A stretch of DNA of 12,785 bases from JBBKWX01 sp037969175 (GCA_037969175.1 JBBKWX010000172.1:1-12785); one strand, 5' to 3'. Shown: positions 1 through 7,462, numbered from the stretch's first letter. Translations and numbers: made by a program. The notes: generated by a model not told the origin, from the sequence alone.

Positions 1-494
1 TATTCCTGATAATTCGTTTGTGGACCTGCAACTAATGGAACGGCACAAACTAAATGCGGAGGATTTTCTTTGGCTGTTTGATATTGGATCTTACCCAAAG
101 CTGATGGTCCCCATGTACCAACAAGTCCGTTACTCCAGGGTTGCGAGGCGATCCATTCTACTATGTCATAACCGTCTTTTCCTCTGTCCACGTTGGATGT
201 ACAAGCCGAAGCTGCACCATAAAAACATCGCCAGTCTGTAATTGCAAATGCATAATTTGAGTTAGCCAGATTGTTGCCGATTCCCATTGGAAGTGATAAT
301 CGGAATAACAAACGGTTATAGGGAGTCTGAATAAGTATGACCGGACAAGAAGTGCAATTTGGTGGAATATAAATATCGACAGGGACTTTTTTTCCATCAC
401 GTAGTGGAATCGAGTCTACTACGGGAGTAAGGATCTGCGAAAATGAAGCATGCGTCCCCAAAATCAAGATCACAAAAAGAATAAATAACCTCAT
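1..494 (-). CDS. Secreted CocE/S15-type alpha/beta-hydrolase, N-terminal part (runs off the window)
   Basis: The reverse strand from the ATG at 494 stays open to the window edge (164 codons), so this is the N-terminal part of a longer protein. Residues 1-20 form a signal peptide (MRLFILFVILILG, then ASFSQ), so the enzyme is probably exported. The region around residues 26-60 resembles the start of X-Pro dipeptidyl-peptidase/CocE hydrolases (a D-G-K-K-V-P-V-D-I-Y strand, then VILIQTPYNR). The family's nucleophile elbow follows DGYDIVEWIASQPWSNG: GTWGPSALGKIQ, with Ser131 as likely nucleophile in G-P-S-A-L-G, where most relatives have G-x-S-Y-x-G. The catalytic Asp and His would lie in the missing part. 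Members cleave peptide, ester or amide bonds; the substrate here cannot be named. It lies 25 nt downstream of the anti-sigma gene on the same strand and could be co-transcribed with it. Confidence 0.8.
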   Translation of the reverse strand, partial: MRLFILFVILILGTHASFSQILTPVVDSIPLRDGKKVPVDIYIPPNCTSCPVILIQTPYNRLLFRLSLPMGIGNNLANSNYAFAITDWRCFYGAASACTSNVDRGKDGYDIVEWIASQPWSNGLVGTWGPSALGKIQYQTAKENPPHLVCAVPLVAGPQTNYQE

Positions 495-519
495 GAAGAA
501 AAATTAGTGTAAAGAAATA

Positions 520-1935
520 TCAGCGTTCCAGATTATTTAAACTCGCTGCTTCTTCGAAAATACTGATTCTTGATGAATCGATTGGGATCCAAATTCTGAA
601 TTCCGTGTATTGATTAAATTTTCCTGCACATTTTCCGGGTAACCCAAATTTTACAAGTGCTTTATTACCCGATACTTTTACAATACTATAGGAGTTCAAA
701 ATTGAACTGAAGTCTGTTTTGCAATCAGTATCAAATGATGCAATAAGTGAATTTAGATTTGTATGAGTTGTATCCTTAATGTGTTGTGATAATTTTTTAT
801 CCGATACTATGGATGAATAAATATCATCAGCAGTAAACAGCACTGTCAAGGAAGCCGGGTTTCCTTTTTTATTTAGATCTTTTGCGATAATATGTCGGCT
901 GACTATGTTAGTATTGGATTGATCGTATATCGTTTCAGAATAACTAAAAATGCTTCCTACCAACGATAATTTTTCCCTCTTAAAAACCGGATTAGTATTT
1001 CCCGTAAATATATTAATTCTCAAATTTCCTGATGTATTTCCGGCAATAGCATTCCCATTACTGATTGTAATATTCCAAAGTTTATTCTTTATAAAAGTAA
1101 CCTGAGATTCGATCTGATCTTTGCTACTGATGCTCTCCGTGGAGGGAACAGACTTCGTATTACTACGCTGTTGCGTAACGGTCACTTCGCTCAATGAGAT
1201 CGGTCTTTCTAATAACTCAGAATCCATATTTGCGCTGTCTTCTTGTCGCGTCTTTTTTAATTCTTTAGATGCAGTTGTGGCGTTTCCTGTCGTGATCTTT
1301 TCTGTTACAGCAGCAGGTGTTTCTTTTTTAGAATCATCAACAATTGAGATCACGTCGGAACTTGCTTTATTATTATCGCTCTCTGCTTCCGATTCATAAA
1401 TATACTTTATAGAAGCGGGCGTAGGTTTTTGCTCAACAATTTTCACCGTGCTTTCAATACTTTTTTCCTTTGCAGAACCGTCACTTTTCACTTCCGGTTT
1501 TTCTATGCTATTTTCTTTGTGATCAACAGCGTTTTGCTTGTTCGTTTTTTCAACCGGACTTGCATTATCTGTCATCATTCTTTCTCTGGATGTTTCTGCA
1601 GCGAAATCAAATAAATAAACTCCGGCAATGAAAACACATAGCACGGCTGCAATACTGATCAGTTGCCGGGTAGTAATGAAACCTGGCTTTTTTTCTTTCG
1701 ATCTCTCAACAAGATTTGATGCGGCAAACATTTCGTCAAGGTCAGCCAATGCTTTTTCTGCACCCGGTTCTGCGAATCCTTCAAGTGCATCGGCACATAA
1801 TGGACATTCCAAAGCATGCATCTCTACTTTATACATTTCATCAACTGAGAGCTCGCCTTTTTGGTATGCGATTAATTCTGCTGCTGAAATGCAATTGTTG
1901 GCTGATCTGTTCATATGTTTATTCTGATCATTCAT
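520..1935 (-). CDS. Membrane anti-sigma-like protein with zinc-finger N terminus and long extracytoplasmic part
   Basis: The 471-residue protein begins with an anti-sigma zinc-binding (ZAS/zf-HC2-like) domain. Cys15, His40, Cys44 and Cys47 form the C...HxxxCxxC pattern at residues 15-47. One membrane segment follows at about 91-109. Residues 115-245 are a Lys/Glu/Ser/Thr-rich, probably disordered linker. Residues 275-465 look like a folded periplasmic domain I do not recognise (beta-rich, with Cys405 and Cys436). The gene start overlaps the end of the ECF sigma gene by 8 bp, which suggests translational coupling. By family knowledge and position it should hold that sigma factor at the inner membrane until a signal arrives; this is inferred. 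A short motif at 246-257 (ISLSEVTVTQQR) resembles a TonB box. No SusD or TonB-receptor gene lies nearby. Confidence 0.75.
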   Translation of the reverse strand: MNDQNKHMNRSANNCISAAELIAYQKGELSVDEMYKVEMHALECPLCADALEGFAEPGAEKALADLDEMFAASNLVERSKEKKPGFITTRQLISIAAVLCVFIAGVYLFDFAAETSRERMMTDNASPVEKTNKQNAVDHKENSIEKPEVKSDGSAKEKSIESTVKIVEQKPTPASIKYIYESEAESDNNKASSDVISIVDDSKKETPAAVTEKITTGNATTASKELKKTRQEDSANMDSELLERPISLSEVTVTQQRSNTKSVPSTESISSKDQIESQVTFIKNKLWNITISNGNAIAGNTSGNLRINIFTGNTNPVFKREKLSLVGSIFSYSETIYDQSNTNIVSRHIIAKDLNKKGNPASLTVLFTADDIYSSIVSDKKLSQHIKDTTHTNLNSLIASFDTDCKTDFSSILNSYSIVKVSGNKALVKFGLPGKCAGKFNQYTEFRIWIPIDSSRISIFEEAASLNNLER

Positions 1936-2518
1936 CCGATGCGATCATTAATAATTTGAGATTTCTTTTACCATTTTGAATATAACTTTTAACATTATTC
2001 AAACTGTATCCGGTTATCTCTTCAATTTCTTTATAACATTTGTTTTTGAGGTAAAATAATTCGATACAGATCTTCTGCTTTGGCTCCAACATTTCTATCT
2101 TTCTTTCAAGTCTTTGAAGCTCTTCCTCTTTTTCAGCAGCATGATTGTTTAAGTAGGGATGCACCGAATCTTTTGATTCCATAAACATCCTGTCCTTATT
2201 TTCTGTCAGATCCATCCTGATAATAGTAGAATCTTTTTTTCTCAACGCCATAAGACATTGGTTTCTTGCTACTGTGTACAACCAGGCTTTAGCATTAAGG
2301 ACTTCTGTAAAATCAGTTAGAATTAATTTTTCAAAAACCTGCATTGCAATATCCTTTGCATCATCGGTATCTTTCATATACTTGATACATACACCAAGTA
2401 CTAGATGCCTGTATCGCCCATAGAATTCTGACAGGCAATTACCTGTATCATCTTTGGAGATGGCATTGAGCAGATCTTCATCGCTCATTGTTTTACATAC
2501 CGGTAAACTATATTCCAT
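1928..2518 (-). CDS. ECF-type RNA polymerase sigma factor
   Basis: This 196-residue protein has the two-domain layout of sigma-70 group 4 (ECF) factors. Region 2 spans about 31-95, with the -10-binding segment YMKDTDDAKDIAMQVFEKL and the AWLYTVARNQCLMALRKK helix. Region 4 spans about 140-192, with LEPKQKICIELFYLKNKCY and the DNA-binding helix-turn-helix ITGYSLNNVKSYIQNGKRN. The linker between them is charged. It should direct RNA polymerase to a small set of promoters and be held inactive by the membrane protein encoded immediately downstream. The start at 2518 lies 16 nt after the stop of the SDR gene; Met11 (MSDEDLL) is a possible alternative start. There is no obvious promoter in the 16-nt gap, so transcription may come through the SDR gene or from a promoter inside it. 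Confidence 0.9.
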   Translation of the reverse strand: MEYSLPVCKTMSDEDLLNAISKDDTGNCLSEFYGRYRHLVLGVCIKYMKDTDDAKDIAMQVFEKLILTDFTEVLNAKAWLYTVARNQCLMALRKKDSTIIRMDLTENKDRMFMESKDSVHPYLNNHAAEKEEELQRLERKIEMLEPKQKICIELFYLKNKCYKEIEEITGYSLNNVKSYIQNGKRNLKLLMIASDE

Positions 2519-2534
2519 ATATCAGGATACGGGC

Positions 2535-3323
2535 TTACAGACAGCCTGTTCTACCACCATCAACGGGTAAATTTATCCCATTGATATATGCAGCTGCCGG
2601 ACTTGCAAGAAATGCAACCGCGGCTGCTATCTCTTCCGGTTTACCAAATCTTCCTGCAGGAATCTCATGCATCATTTCTTTTTCAACATGAGATATTTCC
2701 AAACCGGTTTTTCCTGCTTTGGTTTCTATGATAGAAGAGAGTCTTTGTGTAGATGTTGCTCCGGGCAAAACATTATTCACTGTGATCCCGAATGACGAGA
2801 GTTCCAGACTCATTGTCTTTGACCAATTTGCGACAGCTGCACGGATTGTATTAGACACTCCAAGGCCTTTTAAAGGCTGTTTTACAGAGGTGCTTATGAT
2901 ATTGATTATTCTGCCATAACCTGCTTCCTTCATGCCTTCCATAGTAGCTTGCACCATTACATGATTGCAAAGCAAATGGGATTGAAATGCCGACAGAAAA
3001 TCTTCTTGTTTTGCTGCTGTAATAGGGCCACCCGGAGGACCTCCCGTATTATTTACGAGTATATGCGCCGGTCCTGTTTTCCATAGATGTTCCTTAATAC
3101 GTGTCTCTAAAACTTCCGGAAATTGAAAATCAGCAGCTAGAAAACTATGGTTTTGCCCTGCGGCAGTATCCAACTCTTTTACGGCTGCTGCAAGTTTTTC
3201 TTCATTTCTGGCTATCAAGCTAATAGTAGCACCTAATAAAGCAAGTTCTTTGGCACAAGCCAATCCTATTCCCTGTGTGCTGCCACAAACTACAGCATGT
3301 TTTCCGCTTAAGTTTAATTCCAT
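2535..3323 (-). CDS. SDR-family oxidoreductase with non-canonical active site
   Basis: The 262-residue protein is a classical-length short-chain dehydrogenase/reductase. It has the nucleotide-binding turn GSTQGIG (14-20), ARNEEKL after beta-2, the NNTGG motif (91-95), and a C-terminal GRFGKPEEIAAAVAFLAS...GINLPVDGG stretch typical of FabG-like SDRs. Aligned by eye to the usual YxxxK catalytic pair, it reads Ser157-N-T-I-Arg161, so both Tyr and Lys are replaced, while a Ser remains at 144. The SN-x-x-R pattern recurs in an atypical SDR subgroup as I recall it, so this is probably not a sequencing error. The gene is divergent from the 3-hydroxyanthranilate dioxygenase gene across an 89-bp gap and may belong functionally to that pathway, but its substrate is unknown. 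Annotation as 3-oxoacyl-ACP reductase would be unsafe. Confidence 0.85.
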   Translation of the reverse strand: MELNLSGKHAVVCGSTQGIGLACAKELALLGATISLIARNEEKLAAAVKELDTAAGQNHSFLAADFQFPEVLETRIKEHLWKTGPAHILVNNTGGPPGGPITAAKQEDFLSAFQSHLLCNHVMVQATMEGMKEAGYGRIINIISTSVKQPLKGLGVSNTIRAAVANWSKTMSLELSSFGITVNNVLPGATSTQRLSSIIETKAGKTGLEISHVEKEMMHEIPAGRFGKPEEIAAAVAFLASPAAAYINGINLPVDGGRTGCL

Positions 3324-3412
3324 GGCTTAAAGATACGGCTTTCCATAAAGTTTATTGCTTCAATTTTACTTTCAATCTTTGTATATTACAGTCCATAATC
3401 TAAAGATTTATC

Positions 3413-3934
3413 ATGGCAATACAAAGACCTTTTGACATAAAAAAGTGGATAGATGAAAACCGTCATCTGCTTAAACCACCGGTTGGCAATAAGCAAATAT
3501 GGACCGAAGTGGATGATTTTATTGTGATGGTAGTGGGTGGCCCCAATGCCCGAAAAGACTATCACTACAATGAAAGTGAAGAATTCTTTTACCAACTGGA
3601 AGGTGATGTTGAAGTAGGTATTCAGGAAGATGGAAAAGCAGTTACCATTCCGATAAAAGCGGGTGAGATATTTTTACTTCCTCCGAGAGTCCCTCATTCG
3701 CCCAGAAGAGGAGCCAATACAGTTGGGATAGTAATTGAGCGTAAACGAAAAGAAACTGAAAAGGATGGTCTTTTATGGTTCTGCGAAAATTGCAATGAAA
3801 AATTGTATGAAGAATATTTTGCTTTGGACAATATCATGACGCAGTTTCAAGGAGTTTTTGAACGATTCTATGCTTCTGAATCACATCGTACCTGCAAGAA
3901 ATGCGGACATGTGATGCAAGCTCCCGGTAAATAA
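3413..3934 (+). CDS. nbaC: 3-hydroxyanthranilate 3,4-dioxygenase
   Basis: This cytosolic non-haem Fe(II) enzyme (EC 1.13.11.6) opens the ring of 3-hydroxyanthranilate with O2 to give 2-amino-3-carboxymuconate semialdehyde, in the kynurenine route of tryptophan breakdown and NAD precursor supply. The 173 residues cover the full bacterial form. The cupin core carries the iron ligands His51, Glu57 and His95 and substrate-binding Arg47, Arg99 and Glu109. The C-terminal extension has the rubredoxin-like metal site CENC (124-127) and CKKC (161-164), found in bacterial and fungal but not vertebrate enzymes. The ATG at 3413 gives the conserved N terminus MAIQRPFDIKKWI. The ACMSD gene follows after 45 bp on the same strand, so the product can be passed directly on. 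A weak promoter-like sequence lies at 3374-3381 (AATCTTTG), without a well-spaced upstream element. Confidence 0.97.
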   Translation: MAIQRPFDIKKWIDENRHLLKPPVGNKQIWTEVDDFIVMVVGGPNARKDYHYNESEEFFYQLEGDVEVGIQEDGKAVTIPIKAGEIFLLPPRVPHSPRRGANTVGIVIERKRKETEKDGLLWFCENCNEKLYEEYFALDNIMTQFQGVFERFYASESHRTCKKCGHVMQAPGK

Positions 3935-3979
3935 TTTTCATACATAGGATCGAATCTCTTTCCTGTTTTATCTATTTAT

Positions 3980-5017
3980 ATGACAAGTGATTCAGGCTCA
4001 TCTTTGTTGAGCATAGATATTCATACACATATTTTACCTGAACATATTCCTGATTTTAAAGGGATGTTCGGGTATGGAGGATTTATTCATTTGGATCATC
4101 ACAAACCTTGTTGTGCAAAGATGATGGTGGATGATAAATTTTTCAGAGAGGTAGAGGATAATTGCTGGGATCCTAAAACCAGGATGAGCGAGTGTGACCA
4201 TCACCATGTAGATGTACAGGTTTTATCAACTGTACCGGTGATGTTCAGTTATTGGGCAAAGGCAGCAGACGCATTACAAGTGAGTCGTTTTTTGAATGAT
4301 CATATAGCCGGTATCGTTCATGATTACCCAAATCGTTTTGTTGGATTAGGTACAATTCCACTACAGAATCCTGATCTGGCAATAAAAGAGTTGGAACGTT
4401 GTGTTAAGGTACTTGGTCTTGCAGGTGTGCAGATAGGATCTCATGTGAATAGCTGGAATTTGAATGCACCGGAATTATTTCCTGTATTTCAGGCGGCAGA
4501 GGAATTAGGAGCTGCGATTTTCGTTCATCCCTGGGAAATGATGGGCGCTGACAAGATGAGCAAATACTGGCTCCCATGGCTTGTGGGAATGCCTGCTGAG
4601 ACAAGTCTGGCTATTTGCTCTATGATCTTCGGAGGGATCTTTGAAAGATTGCCCAAATTGAGAGTAGCTTTTGCTCATGGAGGTGGTTCGTTTCCTTCCA
4701 CTATTGGTCGGATAGAACATGGATTCAATGTAAGACCTGATCTGGTTGCCATTGACAATAAGGTAAATCCTAGAGATTATCTTGGAAAGTTTTGGTTTGA
4801 CAGTCTTGTTCATGATCCGTTGATGCTGGATTATCTGTTAAAAGTAGCCGGTGAGGATAAGATCGCCTTAGGCACCGATTATCCTTTTCCACTTGGGGAA
4901 TTACAACCCGGAAATCTTATCCGAAGCATGGATTACAGTCAGGAGTTAAAACGTAAACTGCTGGCTGGTAATGCACTTGATTGGCTTGGCTTGGAAATGA
5001 GCAAGTTTCGTAAGTGA
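3980..5017 (+). CDS. nbaD: 2-amino-3-carboxymuconate-6-semialdehyde decarboxylase (ACMSD)
   Basis: A 345-residue amidohydrolase-2 family zinc enzyme (EC 4.1.1.45). It decarboxylates the dioxygenase product to 2-aminomuconate semialdehyde and so diverts it from spontaneous cyclisation to quinolinate. The metal-site residues are visible: His15 and His17 in DIHTHILP, His183 in FVHPWEMMG, His233 in FAHGGGSFP and Asp300 in LGTDYPFPLG. The region ECDHHHVDVQVLSTVPVMFSYWAK (71-94) and Arg244 (TIGRIEHG) fit the ACMSD subgroup over other amidohydrolase-2 members. The start ATG at 3980 puts the first metal motif at residue 13. With the upstream dioxygenase it forms a two-gene unit. The next catabolic steps (semialdehyde dehydrogenase, deaminase) and the earlier ones (kynurenine monooxygenase, kynureninase) are not in this window. 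Confidence 0.95.
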   Translation: MTSDSGSSLLSIDIHTHILPEHIPDFKGMFGYGGFIHLDHHKPCCAKMMVDDKFFREVEDNCWDPKTRMSECDHHHVDVQVLSTVPVMFSYWAKAADALQVSRFLNDHIAGIVHDYPNRFVGLGTIPLQNPDLAIKELERCVKVLGLAGVQIGSHVNSWNLNAPELFPVFQAAEELGAAIFVHPWEMMGADKMSKYWLPWLVGMPAETSLAICSMIFGGIFERLPKLRVAFAHGGGSFPSTIGRIEHGFNVRPDLVAIDNKVNPRDYLGKFWFDSLVHDPLMLDYLLKVAGEDKIALGTDYPFPLGELQPGNLIRSMDYSQELKRKLLAGNALDWLGLEMSKFRK

Positions 5018-5024
5018 TATCCGC

Positions 5025-5055
5025 TGGACATTCTCTTTTATAATCAGTATCTTTG
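5025..5055 (+). promoter_or_regulatory. Bacteroidota-type promoter-like sequence before purF
   Basis: TATCTTTG at 5048-5055 is a perfect match to the Bacteroidota -7 consensus TAnnTTTG, followed by C. The -33 position (TGG at 5025-5027, 20 nt upstream) is only a partial match to TTG. Transcription would start near 5060, giving a leader of about 25 nt before the ATG at 5085. This suggests the PurF-like gene can be transcribed separately from the kynurenine genes. Confidence 0.45.
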
Positions 5056-5084
5056 CATCTCTGGAATAAACAACCGGAAGCCCC

Positions 5085-6986
5085 ATGAGCGACTCGATTA
5101 AACACGAATGCGGCATTGCAGTGGTCCGCCTGCTAAAACCTCTTTCTTTCTATCAGGAAAAATACGGAAGTGCATTTTATGGGGTCAATAAATTGTATCT
5201 CCTTATGGAGAAACAACATAATAGAGGTCAGGATGGAGCCGGTGTAGCCAGTATTAAATTTGATGTGGCGCAAGGAAAGAGATACATGACCCGCTACAGG
5301 AGTAATGCAGCTCAACCTATTCTCGATATTTTCAACAAGGTAAATCAAGGCATCAGTGATGGACTTGATTCAATCCCTTCTGAAAACAGGGATGCTAAAA
5401 CGCTTAAAGAACATATTCCGTTTTTGGGTGAACTTTATTTGGGGCATCTTCGCTATGGTACCTTTGGCAAAAATTCAATTGAAAGTTGTCATCCTTTTCT
5501 TCGTCAGAATAATTGGATGACTCGTAATTTGGTAACGGCAGGTAATTTTAATCTAACTAATGTGGATGAATTATTTGAAGAGCTGGTTGCATTGGGGCAA
5601 CATCCACGTGAGAAATCCGATACCATTACAGTTCTTGAAAAGATCGGACATTTTTTGGATGAGGAGAATGAAGAATTATTTCAGCGATTTAAATCAGAGG
5701 GATATTCCAAGCAAGAAGTTTCGCCACTTATTGCAAAGCATTTAGATATTCAAAAAATTCTTTCCCGTGCATCCAAAGGATGGGATGGAGGATATGCAAT
5801 GGCTGGTCTGTTAGGACATGGAGATGCATTTGTATTGCGTGATCCAAATGGGATTCGCCCGGCATTTTTCTATCAGGATGATGAGATCGTTGTAGTTACT
5901 TCAGAGCGTCCTGCTATTCAAACGGCGTTCAATGTTCCCATAGATGAAATAAAAGAGATAGAGCCGGGGCATGCACTTATCATAAAACGTGATGGCCATG
6001 TTTCACATGTTCAGGTTCGCGAGCCAAGAGAAAGGAAAGCATGTTCATTTGAACGGATCTATTTCTCACGCGGTAGTGATAATGGAATTTATAAAGAAAG
6101 AAAAGAGTTGGGCAGATTGGTTTGTCCACTTATACTAAGTGCTATCGATTATGATCTGAGAAATTCAGTTTTTTCGTTCATTCCAAATACGGCTGAATCT
6201 GCTTATTATGGAATGATAAAAGGACTGAATTCATATTTGGATGATGTGAAACTTCGGAAGATCAGGAAGCTTGGATCCGACATCACGGATGATCAACTTA
6301 AGGATATTTTGAGCATCACTCCGCGAGTAGAGAAGATCGCAGTCAAAGATGCCAAGTTGCGTACATTCATAACAGATGATGCACACAGAAATGATCTGGT
6401 GGCCCACGTTTATGATGTGACCTATGGAACTGTTCGCCGTAATCAGGACAATCTTGTTATGATCGATGATAGTATCGTGCGGGGAACAACTTTAAAGAAT
6501 AGCATCATCAAGATCCTTGACAGGTTAGGTCCAAAAAAGATTGTTATTGTTTCATCTGCTCCACAGATCCGCTATCCGGATTGTTATGGAATTGATATGG
6601 CGAAAATCAATGATTTTGTTGCTTTCAGGGCTGCCATTGCACTGCTGGAAGAGCGCAATATGGAAGAGATAATTGAGAAGGTTTATCATCAATGTAAAGA
6701 GCAATTATTATTGCCTAAAGATCAAATGATAAATCCGGTGAAAGATATTTATTCTTCATTTACTGATCTGGAGATCTCTGATAAGATCGCACAGATCATT
6801 ACGCCTGAAGGTATTTCTGCAGAAGTGAAAGTCATTTACCAAACGATTGCAGATCTGCATAAAGCTTGTCCAAATCATTTGGGAGATTGGTATTTTAGTG
6901 GAAATTATCCAACACCCGGTGGAAATAAAGTTGTTTGTAAAGCCTTCGTGAATTATATGGAAGGATCTAACGAGCGTGCTTATTGA
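5085..6986 (+). CDS. purF: Long PurF-like amidophosphoribosyltransferase (class II glutamine amidotransferase)
   Basis: The 633-residue protein has an N-terminal class II glutaminase domain and a C-terminal phosphoribosyltransferase domain. In PurF these take ammonia from glutamine and attach it to PRPP to give 5-phosphoribosylamine, the first committed purine step. Visible glutaminase features are Cys9 in ECGIA, HNRGQDGAG (45-53), GHLRYGTFG (120-128) and GNFNLTN (153-159). The PRPP loop is VMIDDSIVRGTTL (458-470), preceded by LRTFITDDAHR, which mirrors the RTFI segment of PurF. Cys9 must become the N-terminal residue to act, so removal of an 8-residue propeptide is expected. The protein is over 100 residues longer than typical PurF, with extra sequence around 190-225, 380-425 and the C terminus. 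This long form is common in Bacteroidota, sometimes beside a shorter PurF, so true PurF function is likely but not certain. Confidence 0.85.
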   Translation: MSDSIKHECGIAVVRLLKPLSFYQEKYGSAFYGVNKLYLLMEKQHNRGQDGAGVASIKFDVAQGKRYMTRYRSNAAQPILDIFNKVNQGISDGLDSIPSENRDAKTLKEHIPFLGELYLGHLRYGTFGKNSIESCHPFLRQNNWMTRNLVTAGNFNLTNVDELFEELVALGQHPREKSDTITVLEKIGHFLDEENEELFQRFKSEGYSKQEVSPLIAKHLDIQKILSRASKGWDGGYAMAGLLGHGDAFVLRDPNGIRPAFFYQDDEIVVVTSERPAIQTAFNVPIDEIKEIEPGHALIIKRDGHVSHVQVREPRERKACSFERIYFSRGSDNGIYKERKELGRLVCPLILSAIDYDLRNSVFSFIPNTAESAYYGMIKGLNSYLDDVKLRKIRKLGSDITDDQLKDILSITPRVEKIAVKDAKLRTFITDDAHRNDLVAHVYDVTYGTVRRNQDNLVMIDDSIVRGTTLKNSIIKILDRLGPKKIVIVSSAPQIRYPDCYGIDMAKINDFVAFRAAIALLEERNMEEIIEKVYHQCKEQLLLPKDQMINPVKDIYSSFTDLEISDKIAQIITPEGISAEVKVIYQTIADLHKACPNHLGDWYFSGNYPTPGGNKVVCKAFVNYMEGSNERAY

Positions 6987-7007
6987 TCAATGAATAGTAT
7001 TTTCTGA

Positions 7008-7406
7008 TTAAAAGAAATCAAAGAAAAACATCACCGCTGCCTGACGAGGATCTACGCCCTTGGCTGATCCAACAACGCTTCCATTCTTGCGGATGTCGCC
7101 GTTAGATTCTATTTTCCCTTTTACACTTCCGCTAATTCTAACATCCCCATTCGACTCAACCTTGCCGATCACACTACCGCTTTTACGAATATCGCCGTTA
7201 GATTCTATCTTTCCTTTCACACTTCCATTAACGCGTATATCTCCATTAGATTCAAACTTTCCTTTTACGCTACCATTAATTCTCACATCTCCATTGGTTT
7301 CAATTTTACCAAAGGCGGAGCCACTCTTACGCAATTCCTGTGCATAGGATAAAGAAGTACTGAGGGTAAGGGTTAGTACTAACAGAAGTGTATTTAATTT
7401 TTTCAT
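7008..7406 (-). CDS. Small secreted protein of tandem 16-residue repeats (probable beta-solenoid)
   Basis: From the ATG at 7406 the protein has 132 residues. It begins with a signal peptide (MKKLNTLLLVLTLTLS, then TSLSYAQ). After that comes almost nothing but repeats: five copies of a 16-residue unit (pattern NGSVKGKIESNGDIRK) plus half a sixth, ending in VDPRQAAVMFFFDFF. Alternating Gly and hydrophobic residues every few positions suggest a right-handed beta-helix like bactofilin, but I do not recognise a named family. A more upstream start at 7433 is in frame but would lie inside the promoter-like sequence at 7422-7452 and would hide the signal peptide, so I reject it. The gene is convergent with purF (21-bp gap). 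It should be periplasmic or surface-exposed. The aromatic tail (FFFDFF) could be a C-terminal beta-strand or an anchoring segment; its function is unknown. Confidence 0.75.
   Translation of the reverse strand: MKKLNTLLLVLTLTLSTSLSYAQELRKSGSAFGKIETNGDVRINGSVKGKFESNGDIRVNGSVKGKIESNGDIRKSGSVIGKVESNGDVRISGSVKGKIESNGDIRKNGSVVGSAKGVDPRQAAVMFFFDFF
7062..7325 (-). repeat. 48-bp tandem coding repeats (5.5 copies)
   Basis: These DNA repeats encode the 16-residue units of the secreted repeat protein. Copies differ at third positions and at a few variable residues (N/S at unit position 1, K/I/V at position 5, F/I/V at position 8). They are therefore diverged rather than freshly duplicated. Each unit itself looks like two 8-residue halves (NGSVKGKI and ESNGDIRK), consistent with one solenoid coil per unit. 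Confidence 0.85.
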
Positions 7407-7421
7407 TGAAGATCGTTTTGA

Positions 7422-7452
7422 CAAACATAGCATATTTGAAAAAACAATCCAA
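7422..7452 (-). promoter_or_regulatory. Promoter-like sequence for the repeat protein
   Basis: On the minus strand TATGTTTG (7429 to 7422) matches the -7 consensus TAnnTTTG perfectly. A TTG (7452 to 7450) lies 20 nt upstream. Transcription would start near 7415, about 9 nt before the ATG at 7406. The position argues for that start codon against the ATG at 7433. Confidence 0.5.
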
Positions 7453-7462
7453 TATAAAAGAT

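Noticed and set aside
3374..3381. Promoter of the 3-hydroxyanthranilate dioxygenase gene (AATCTTTG)
   Set aside because: First base mismatches the consensus and the nearest upstream TTG is only 16 nt away; too weak to list as a feature.
3386..3595. Minus-strand open frame opposite the start of the dioxygenase gene
   Set aside because: It is an antisense shadow of a clearly conserved enzyme.
7060..7347. Plus-strand open frame of 95 codons opposite the repeat protein
   Set aside because: Its own repeats are just the complement of the 48-bp coding repeats; the minus-strand frame has the signal peptide and promoter.
7407..7433. Upstream ATG of the repeat protein at 7433
   Set aside because: It lies within the promoter-like element and would put nine residues before the signal peptide.
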